From Astragalus membranaceus (Eukaryota; Streptophyta; Magnoliopsida; Fabales; Fabaceae): DNA of 64,000 nt. Within the stretch, counting starts at the first letter, position 1. Every line of letters starts with the position of its first letter. Under the pieces are notes generated by a model that searched no databases, was not told where the DNA came from, and saw only the letters and a program-made list of their open reading frames with translations. The translations under genes were made by a program, and so were the position numbers. Shown piece by piece: positions 55,868 through 64,000 of the stretch. The stretch is taken from contig CM076849.1 in the NCBI GenBank assembly GCA_039519185.1, positions 34,591,109 to 34,655,108 of the forward strand, read 5' to 3'.

Positions 55868-57255
55868 TTCCCCCCACAAGCTCAGCAGTACCGAGTACTC
55901 TGAGCTTGTCTCGAAGATGGCAGAACAGCAGCTTGCCTAGAGGCCTGGTAAGGATGTCTGCAATCTGAGCTTGAGCCGGAACATAGGCTACCACCAGTGA
56001 TTTGTTAAGCCCCTTTTCACGAACGAAAAAGATGTCTAATTCCATATGTTTGGTCCATGAGTGGAGGACAGGATTGTGTCTTAAAGCTATTGTATTTTGA
56101 CTGTCACATTAAATAACTGGAGCAGGAACAGATACCTTCAACTCTTGTAGGAGGGACTGGAGCCATAGTACCTCTGATGCTGCTAATGCTAAACTGCGGT
56201 ATTCTGCTTCAACATTGGATTTAGCTACTAGGGTTTGTTTCTTGGACCACCAAGAGACAAGGTTGGGTCCAAGAAAGATGCAGGCGCCAGAGGTGGCCCT
56301 TCTATCATCAATATCTGAAGCTCAGTTAGCATCACAGAAGGCATTAATGCTGAGAGGGGTGCTGGTGGTGGTTGGTTGAAGAGTTAAACCCAGATCAATT
56401 GTGCTTTTTAAGTACCTTAATATTCTTTTGATAGCAGTCCAATGAGAGCATAGAGGCTGTGACAAGAATTGGCACATTTTGTTCACTGAGTAGCTAAGTT
56501 CAGGCCTGGTGATAGTCACATATTGTAAGACACCTACAATGCTTCTATATAAGAGAGGAGCCTGTGATGATTATGTCATCCACATATATAATAATGAAAA
56601 TGCAGCAGCCACGATGATTGTAGATTAGAAGTGAGGGATCACATTTGGACTGTGAGAAGCCAAAAGAGACCAGAGTTTTTGTTAAACTCTCATACCAGGC
56701 CCTGGGTGCCTGTTTTAACCCATATATGGCCTTGTTTTGTTTGCAAACCAACGAGGGATCACCTTTGATGAAGCTTGGGGGTTGCTGCATGTAAACATCC
56801 TCTTGCAAATGCCCATTGAGAAAGGAATTATTTACATCAAGTTGTCTTATAGGCCTGCTGTAACTTAGAGCAAGAGTGAGAACAGTTCTTACAGTAATGG
56901 GTTTTACAACCGGTGAAAAAGTGTCAGAGTAATCCTACCCATATTCTGATGAAAGCCTTTAGCAACTAGGCGCGCCTTATATTTGTTAATGGTCCCATCC
57001 GGGTTCTCTTTGATTCTAAAAATCCATTTACAACCAATAGCTCTTTTGTTTGAGTGAATGGGAACCAAACTCCATGTATTATTGACCTGCAAAGCATTAA
57101 ATTCATGTTGCATAGCTTCTGTCCAGCAGGGAGAAGCTAAGGCTTCTTGGACACTGGTGGGTTCTGTTGTGGTTAGATTGATATTTGGATATAGAGGTGG
57201 TTTAAGGTGTCCACTTTTGGATCTTGTGAGCATGTGGTGAGTGTTATGTGGTGGG
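55868..57255 (-). pseudogene. Copia RT and RNase H remnants (3' part of pol)
   Basis: From high to low coordinates: SVQEALASPCWTEAMQHEFN and IGCKWIFRIKENPDGTINKY (RT start), MQEDVYMQQPPSFI, IYGLKQAPRAWYESL and IYVDDIIITGSS (RT active site), then directly SIVGVLQYVTITRPELSYSV (before RNase H), and an RNase H end with IADILTRPLGKLLF. The segment expected between YVDDIIITGSS and SIVGVLQY (about 85 residues) is missing. A frameshift near 56930 and stops near 56110 and 56310 add to the damage. Clearly non-functional. Confidence 0.88.
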
Positions 57256-57549
57256 TAGACATGGCAATGGGGCGGGGCGGGGACGGGTTTAACATTTCCC
57301 ATCCCCATCCCCGATTCCCATATTCATCCCCGTTCCCCGTCCCAAACCCAACGGGGATGAAGAATTGATCCCCATCCCCGTACCCAACAGGTTCGGGGAT
57401 CCCCGTCCCAACCCCGTCCCCGCAGTGGAATTCATTTTTTAAAATTCAAAAGTAGTTTTTACCTGTCTCAAACCCAAACCCGAACCCGAACCCGCCCCCA
57501 AACCCAAACCCACACCCAAACCCACCCCAAACCCGAACTCTACCATAGT

Positions 57550-58277
57550 ATTTCCCACAGAGAAAGACAATGGACTAATTTCATCCAAAGCTTGAAGGAT
57601 CACAATGCCTTATAATAACCAGGAATCCACTGTGATCCTTCAACAAAAACAGCTACTGGAAATAGATAAAACAATGAAAGTATAGTAATCCAACCATATA
57701 AATTCAAACCATCAACTTCCTTAAAATTCTGCAAACTTTTTTTGGAATAAATGTTCCTCAATACAAAACCAACATTACTAATAAGTGCACACCATAATCC
57801 TTGTACATTGAAAGAAACTTCATTAACAGCAGCCAATGAACAACCAAGTACAATAGGAAGAAATGAACAAATGAAAATATGACAGAGAAAACTGGTTCTG
57901 CTGATTTTATAACATGTGTCTGAGCATGCTTCTCAAGTTCTCAACAGTCACATCAATGTTGTCTTCACTAAATGCTTTTGACGTCTTCACTCTTCAAAGT
58001 GGGAAGTGACACAACTAGTCAATATTTCACCTACAAAATAAAAAATAAATGTTAAATATAAACACTAAAGTTGATAAAATTGGAAGGTGGTGATAAATAA
58101 ATGGATAGTAAATCTCACATTCATCATCGGGGTCTATTTCATTGAGTAAAGTAGCATACTCATTCAATTGAGAACTCATACCACCTATAAATATGAAATT
58201 CAATACAACAGTAAATCATCAAATTACTCTGTATACAATTTGTCATTTGTATACATGCAGACATATGTAAAAACAAT
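57550..58277. other. 3' flank of the hAT transposase gene
   Basis: AT-rich, with no supported coding exon. It probably includes the 3' untranslated part of the transposase transcript. Confidence 0.4.
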
Positions 58278-60431
58278 TTAAAACATACCATTGTTTTCGA
58301 TACTCCATAACCAACTTCTAGCACACATTAAAGCCTCTAAGGTTGTCCAATGAAGTCGGCTACGATGTGGGCTTAAGATATTTCCACTAGTGCTGAATGC
58401 TGATTCAGAAGCTACCGTAGAAATAGGAATTGCTAATATATCTTTTGCAATTGCTTGAAGTGTTGGATATTTAACCCCATTCAACTTCCACCACAACAAA
58501 ATATCAAAATCAGGACTTCGAGGTAAGACATCCTCTCCCAAATAATGATCCAATTCTGTTTTATAAAATGATGGTCTAGCTCTTTTTCTCCTTTGAACAA
58601 AAGCATCAAAATCTTGTAAACCATCATTAGTCTCACAACCACCTTCCGACATTGATGAGTTACCACAAGTCTCTTGATTGAATTTCATTTGATAATCAGC
58701 AATTAAATCATAGCACAATTGTTGGATCCTCTTAACCTGCTCAACAGAGTCACGTGCATACAATTTTTCAAAATAGAATTCAAGTAAATCCATTTTGTAT
58801 CTAGGATCCAAAATAGTAGCAATTTCCATTACATCCTGGGTGACACTCCAATATTTCTCAAATTTCTGCATCATCTTGTTAGCCATTTCTTTAATCAATG
58901 TATCAGAGGAGACCATCCAAGTAGATATTGCTAATTTGATCTTACAAATCTCAGGAAAAAATAAATTGGCAGTAGGATACTTAGTGCCAGAAATGAGTTC
59001 AGTGATTTTATTGAACTTTTCCAATCTTTCACAAACATTCTTTGCAAATTTCTATTGTGAACTAGTTGGAACACTAGTGTATTGAGTGTCTTTCAGCCTT
59101 AACCTACTAAATACATCCTCATACAAAATAGCAATGCTAAGCATCTTATACGTGGAGTTCCATCTCGTTGGACAATCTAAACACAAATTTTTAGTGCAAG
59201 AAATTCTCAATTGTTTAGCTGTCTCCTCAAATCTTTCCTTCCTTTTAGGAGTTGCAGTCCAATAAGCTACACTATCCCGAACCCTTTCTATGCCATCTTT
59301 CACTACTTCTAAACCATCCTTTACTATCAAATTTAATATATGCGCGCAACAACGCATATGAAGAAAAGATCCATCCCTCAACAAAGTACTTGTCTCACAC
59401 TTCTCCTTAATTTTGTCAATCATAGCATCATTTGTGCTACAATTATCTAAGGTGATAGTTGACAATTTTGTATCAAGGTTCCATTCAAGTAAACAGTTAA
59501 ATAAAGCGGAACAAAGTCTTTCACTTGAATGAGGAGCAGGGACATAAATTGAACCTAACATGTAAAGAGATTCTTATAAAAGTATTACTAAAAAAAGTAT
59601 AACTAAAAAAGTATTAATATAAAAAGTATTACTAAAAAAAGTATTAATTTGTTATTACCTCAAAATGCGGCTCTGTAAATTCCAAGAACCATCAATATAA
59701 TGTGCAGTAACAGCCATATACCCCTTTTTTTGATTACCCGAAGTCCACATGTCTGATGTAATGGCCACTCTTGATTGAAGATTATCAAACAACTTTGTAG
59801 CTAATGACCTCTCAGACTCATACACTTTGAATATCTCCTTCTTGATAGTGTTTCTACAAGGAACTTGAAACAATGGCTGTAGAGAAGCCGCAAATCGCCT
59901 AAAACCAACATGATCAACAATCGAAAGTGGATATTCATGCATAATTATTGCACAAGCAAGCTCTTTCCTTGAGTTTTCAGCATTATAAGTTCCAACTCCT
60001 AATTCTTGCTTTCCTTGCAAACTCTTTGGCATGAGAAATGTTTGCCCTTTTTTTGCCTTGTTATCGAGAAGCAATTTAGCATTACATTTAAGCAGATGAT
60101 CATGCAAATGTTTTGTTCCATTGCATGATTTTCCACCAAGGTACTTCTTGCAATAGTGACATTGAGCCTTATCCTCTCCATTAACTTGAACCTTTGTAAA
60201 ATGATTCCATACCTTACTCCTAAGTCTACCTTTACCTATTTGTGTCAATGCCTCTGTATTATCAGCTGTCTCATCATTAGGTGACTCATCCGGATTAGGT
60301 GTTTCAACTGTTTCATTTGGTGATATATTGAGACCATTAGGTAAAGGGTTGGAACTTCCTTCCAAACCAGGTGCTAGTTGGTGTGCACTTTCTTGTGAAA
60401 TTAGTGGTTGAGAATTACCAGCTTTGTCCAT
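58278..60431 (-). pseudogene. hAT transposase (BED zinc finger, RICESLEEPER-like), lightly damaged
   Basis: Exon 1 60431-59659, exon 2 59554-58278 (donor GTAATA, acceptor TGTTAG). Exon 1 has the BED-type finger CHYCKKYLGGKSCNGTKHLH with a later Cys, and ITSDMWTSGNQKKGYMAVTA. Exon 2 has STITLDNCSTNDAMIDKIKE, MRCCAHILNLIVKDGL, CPTRWNSTYKML, IATILDPRYKMDLLEFYFEK and the hAT dimerisation end WWKLNGVKYPTLQAIAKDIL, VASESAFSTSGNILSPHRSR. Damage seen: one extra base at the start of exon 2, and one in-frame TAG at 59052-59054. Otherwise full length for the family, so it decayed recently. Confidence 0.92.
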
Positions 60432-60449
60432 GTCAATTTCCTGTTAAGT

Positions 60450-61720
60450 TGTTCAAAACCAATAAGTAAAAAAATAAAAGTACAAAATCAATTATGAAAT
60501 AAAATCAGATTACAATTGAAAGCAAAAAAATAAGAACAATTAGGAAGCAGAACAATTAGGAATAATCAGAACAATTAGGAACAATCAGAACAATTAGAAC
60601 AATCAGAACAATTACTAACAATCAGAACAATCAGAACAATTAGGAATAAATAATTACTAATTAGGACATTCACGCAGGGTCAAACAATCAGATTAGTTCA
60701 AACCAGAAGTAACCAAGATTGTTGCACCATCTAAAAGACGCATATATCAACAGACAAGCTGCATTGAAAGACTGAAGATATCAAAAGACAAGCTGCAATG
60801 AAATCAGTACCTTGGCAACAAATAGAATAGTCTTCACCAAGAGCATCTAGAAACTAGAATTGGTTGTGTAATTTTCTGAGCTTCTTCCTGCCATTTACGA
60901 TAACATAAGAAGTAAAAGAACTTATTCTTTTGAGATGATATATTAAAGCAAGGTGAACCAAATTCTAACCTTATCTGGATATGCCATATCATCAATGTAC
61001 AAAAAGTAATCCTCCACTGGAGAAGCCACAACCAAATCACTGACAAACATAAACACAAGATTAGTATACATATCAGTACATTCCAAATAAATTATGATAA
61101 GAATTTTTTATTTACAATTTCATTTATTGTGTTAACAGAAGCAAACATACAAAATGGCTAGACAGATTAGAAGAAAAACAAAGCCCCATAAAGTTGGTTC
61201 TTACAGATTATTCAGCTCAAATAAAATAATAGAGGATGGTGATTACTGATAGTTTGAAGTGACTACTCTCACATATTCATTGGTTAATTATCAAGGTCAG
61301 GCATCAGGTTTGAGAAGAAACCGAATCCTAGTAACAAACAGAAGTTTTTAGAAGATTAAATAAGGTTTAAAGTACAATTCAACAGGGAAACAGTCACATC
61401 ACATACACAAGATTAGAAGAAAACTCAAACCAAGTAACAAAAAACACAAGGGAGCACCTTTTAAGTCCAAAAAGTGAATCTGTTAAGTTCATACAAGAAA
61501 ATTATCCATAGATAGCAGCAAAATCAAAGGAAAAACAACCTATGAGTTTGTAACAAGTAACAACAATGAACACAAATGACAAATCTTGAAGGTTAACGCA
61601 ACAAAACAAAAGGAGCCATACTACCTTACTCTGTGAAGTTGGTGGTAGACTGTAGGAACACGAACGAGACAAGATCGTGAATGGAACTGCAAAATAGCAT
61701 ATATGAAATTTAAAATCACG
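60450..61720. other. 5' flank or leader introns of the hAT transposase gene
   Basis: AT-rich non-coding sequence, including a run of GAACAATTAGGAA/CAATCAGAACAATTAG-like short repeats at about 60530-60660. No other coding exon was recognised. Confidence 0.5.
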
Positions 61721-62121
61721 TTAATCAACAGAAGAGCATGAGTCGAGATGAGACGAAACCTGTGAGATCGTGAACAAGATGAGATCGTGAACCTGTGAGA
61801 TAGGGAGGAAGGCGCTGTGAGAGAGTGAGAGAGGGATGGAGGCGCGGCTGGGCTGTGTGACCGAAAAGAAGAGAGGGAGGTGTTTGTGTTTTTAGGGTTT
61901 CTAATTTTGGAGGGGTATTAATATAACTTCCTATATTCGGGGCGGGTTCGGGTACGGGTTCGGGGACGGGACCTATATCCCCATTACCCGTACCATCCCC
62001 GTTTTTCAATTTCGGGGAAAACCCAAACCCAAACCCAAACCCAGTCAAAGCGGGGAAAACCCATCAAATCGGGGCGGGTTTGGTTCGGTCCCCGCGGGTA
62101 TGTGTTTCGTTGCCATGCCTA

Positions 62122-63804
62122 GTGGTGGGGGAGGGGGGTGAAGGGGAGGAGTTGGGGTCTAATGTGGTAGATGTTGTTGATGGTAAGGACAATGTAGGTG
62201 ACATGGATTCAGTATGTGGTGGGGAGTGTATATCTAAGGTAGGGGAGAGGCGAGGTGGAGGTGAGGGTTGATTAGGATAAGTTGATTGTGAGTGAGGTGA
62301 GGCTGCAAGTGGTGTGTTGTTAGTGTGAACCACTCCTAAGGGAGCTGTGGGTGTGACAGTGGGTGGAGTGGTGTGAGTGACAGTGTGTTTTCCTTAATAA
62401 GAAAAATATTGTTCATTAAAGAGAACATCTTTTGAAATGTAGATACGACCAGTTTTTTCCAGGCACTTATATCCTCTGTGAGGATGAATACCCTAGAAAA
62501 GTACACTCTGAAGACATATACTGAAACTTGGGATTATTATAAGGAGTGAGTAAAGGATAACAAGCACACCCAAAAGCTTTGAGGAAGTGGTAATCTGGTT
62601 GTTTATGGAACAAGGTTTGAAGATGTTGTTGATGGTAAGGACAATGTAGGTGACATGGATTCTGTATGTGGTGGGGAATGTATATCTAAGGTAGGGGAGA
62701 GGTGAGGTGGAGGTGAGGGTTGACTAGGATAAGTTGATTGTGAGTGAGGTGAGGCTGCAGGTGGTGTGTTGTTAGTGTGAACCACTCCTAAGGGAGCTGT
62801 GGGTGTGACAGTGGGTGGAGTGGTGTGAGTGACAGTGTGTTTGCCTTGATAAGGAAAATATTGTTCATTAAAGAGAACATCTTTTGAAATGTAGATACGA
62901 CCAGTTTTTTCCAGGCACTTATGTCCTCTGTGAGGATGAATACCCTAGAAAAGTACACTCTAAAGACATATACTGAACTTGGGATTATTATAAGGAGTGA
63001 GTAAAGGATAACAAGCACACCCAAAAGCTTTGAGGAAGTGGTAATCTGGTTGTTTATGGAACAAGGTTTGAAGAGGAATACTTGATGAGTGAGCAGTTGG
63101 GAGTCTGTTTGTGATGTATACTGTAGAGTGAAAAGCATGGTCCCAAAAATAATAGGGTAGAGAGGAATGAGAGAGAAGAGACAGACCCATTTCCACAATG
63201 TGTCTGTGTTTTCTTTCAACCACTCCATTTTGGTGGTGGGTATGAGGGCAAATGACACGATGAATGATTCCTGGATCAGTGAGGTATTGTTTGAAAGGAC
63301 GGAATTTCCCCACAGTCAGTTTGTATAGATTTAATCTTCCTATTTAGTTGCAACTCAGCAAGTGCTTTAAATTGTTTAAAAACAGTGAGTGTTTTAGATT
63401 TATCATGTAGAAAGTATATCCATGTGTATCTACTAAATGCATCAATGAATGAGACATAGCACTTATAACCCATTGAAGATTGCATGGGGGCAGGACCCCA
63501 CAAGTCACAAAATATTAGTTCTAAGGGTTCACTGTACACAATTTGAGATAATGAAGAAGGATGTCTATGAGACTTCCCAAGACAGCAGGCAACACATAAT
63601 TCACTATTATATTTGTGAAATGCAGTCATATCACACATTCTAAGGACTTTATTTTGTGTATCAAGACTAGGGTGGCCCAGTCTATGGTGCCAATTGAAGT
63701 AAACACTAGAAACATTAGAAAGAGTAGAATTTAAAGAAGGTAAAGAGAACTTGTTTGAAGGTAGAGTGCTTGAGTGAATAGGATAGAGCCCATCAGATGT
63801 CAGT
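62122..63804 (-). pseudogene. Copia pre-integrase and integrase remnants (5' part of pol)
   Basis: From high coordinate to low: VYFNWHHRLGHPSLDTQNKV and CVACCLGKSHRHP (zinc-binding pre-integrase), LELIFCDLWGPAPMQSSMGY and YVSFIDAFSRYTWIYFLHDK (integrase core). After a frameshift near 63310 come VICPHTHHQNGVVERKHRHI and FLKAFGCACYPLL. A Pro/Ser-rich spacer (SPHSQSTYPNQPSPPP) follows and is present twice because of a 452-base duplication. It joins the RT part at 57255 once the hAT is removed. Confidence 0.88.
62170..63073. repeat. 452-base tandem duplication in the Copia element
   Basis: 62170-62621 and 62622-63073. Landmarks GATGTTGTTGATGGTAAGG at the start and GGTTGTTTATGGAACAAGG at the end occur in both. 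About ten differences separate them, so the duplication is older than the young LTR insertions in this window. The hAT element lies just beside the first copy. Confidence 0.92.
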
Positions 63805-64000
63805 TGTAACACCCTAGTATCTCTAACATGTAGAAATACCAAGACATACATCATAGCATACATCAGAGATAACTTCCTGCCATAGATATTGAACACAACT
63901 AAAAACTTCGATGAATAATCATCAAGACAGTCACTTTAACTTCATAACTTAATATAAATTACTTAAACACTTAAGTTGCATGCCTTACAAATTTATTATC
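63805..64000. mobile_element. Possible LTR start of a further element at the window edge
   Basis: Copia coding similarity stops abruptly at about 63804, where TGTAACACCCTAGTATCTC begins. TGTAACACCC is a common LTR opening in plants. The element would run off the right edge, so its type cannot be judged. Confidence 0.4.

Larger units (their letters stand above)
57256..62121 (-). mobile_element. hAT transposon (4.87 kb) inside the Copia element
   Basis: Perfect 8-base duplication GTGGTGGG at 57248-57255 and 62122-62129. Ends TAGACATGGCAATGGGGCGG and, on the complement, TAGGCATGGCAACGAAACAC. Subterminal tracts of CCCAAACCC/CCCGAACCC (57290-57545) are answered by GGTTCGGGTACGGG-like tracts on the right (61940-62095). 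It carries a nearly complete transposase on the minus strand. Confidence 0.95.
55633..63804 (-). mobile_element. Ty1/Copia element, minus strand, 5' end beyond the window or lost
   Basis: The 3' LTR is 55633-55867, with a polypurine tract (complement GGGGGGAA) at 55868-55876. Coding remnants follow at 55868-57255 and 62122-63804, on either side of a hAT element. The 5' LTR is not seen before position 63804, where another terminus seems to begin. Confidence 0.85.

Noticed and set aside
57470..57545. Telomere-like CCCAAACCC/CCCGAACCC repeats
   Set aside because: Plant telomeres are CCCTAAA; these lack the T and match the subterminal tract of the hAT element, with a counterpart at 61940-62095.
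1..64000. rRNA genes, organellar insertions, integrated viral sequences
   Set aside because: No rRNA core motifs, plastid or mitochondrial genes, or pararetrovirus-type ORFs were recognised by eye.

Overview
The window is nuclear DNA of a flowering plant. It is AT-rich, genes carry GT-AG introns, and almost everything in it is a plant transposable element: Tat, Reina and Copia LTR retrotransposons, CACTA, hAT and Mutator-like elements, and MITEs. A legume (Fabaceae) is my best guess, from the gene-fragment-rich CACTA element, the style of the 9-bp-TSD MITEs and the At4g38062-like gene; this is inference. Only one ordinary, apparently intact host gene is visible: an At4g38062-like long coiled-coil protein (CDS 8685-11147). 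A broken partial copy of it lies 45 kb away (54.5-55.6 kb).

Layout. 0-0.8 kb: non-coding, with a foldback hairpin. 0.83-7.6 kb: a decayed Mutator-like element (MULE) with FAR1-type and OTU-like coding remnants, split by a young 5.0-kb non-autonomous LTR element (2056-7060, TSD CCTCT). 7.6-7.8 kb: two tandem tRNA-derived SINE-like units. 7.9-11.2 kb: the coiled-coil gene. 11.457-28.190 kb: a 16.7-kb CACTA element (TSD ATT) with no visible transposase. It carries exon-intron fragments of at least five host genes (ThiF/TcdA-like, PRP39, a GNAT/IDM1-like protein, eIF3i, a TPR protein), all on + strand. Nested in it are a 10.5-kb Tat-lineage Gypsy element (11554-22093, TSD GCAAC) and a 1.25-kb MULE with long inverted repeats (23384-24633, TSD TTATATCTA).

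28.2-34.7 kb: mostly non-coding, with microsatellites, a 12-bp GC-rich minisatellite, a MITE, a Copia remnant and a weak candidate gene. 34.743-36.641 kb: a Pack-MULE (TSD TTAATCTGA) carrying a broken F-box gene. 36.750-40.374 kb: a second MULE carrying a PB1-like MULE N-terminal ORF and a four-exon plant-mobile-domain (PMD) gene. 40.4-54.5 kb: non-coding DNA with a MITE, minisatellites and a degenerate roughly 0.3-0.4-kb repeat array, split by a Reina chromovirus (47403-52956, TSD GTCCC). 55.6 kb to the window end: a minus-strand Copia element that truncates the coiled-coil pseudogene. It is itself split by a hAT element (57256-62121, TSD GTGGTGGG), and probably entered by another LTR element near 63.8 kb.

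The elements do not form a pathway. They form a stratigraphy in which target-site duplications give the order of insertion. Three themes recur: MULEs carrying different protein cargo between similar termini, each with its own array of subterminal motifs; multi-gene capture by CACTA; and decay dominated by changes of the C-to-T/G-to-A type. Family assignments come from recognising protein motifs by eye; no database search was run.
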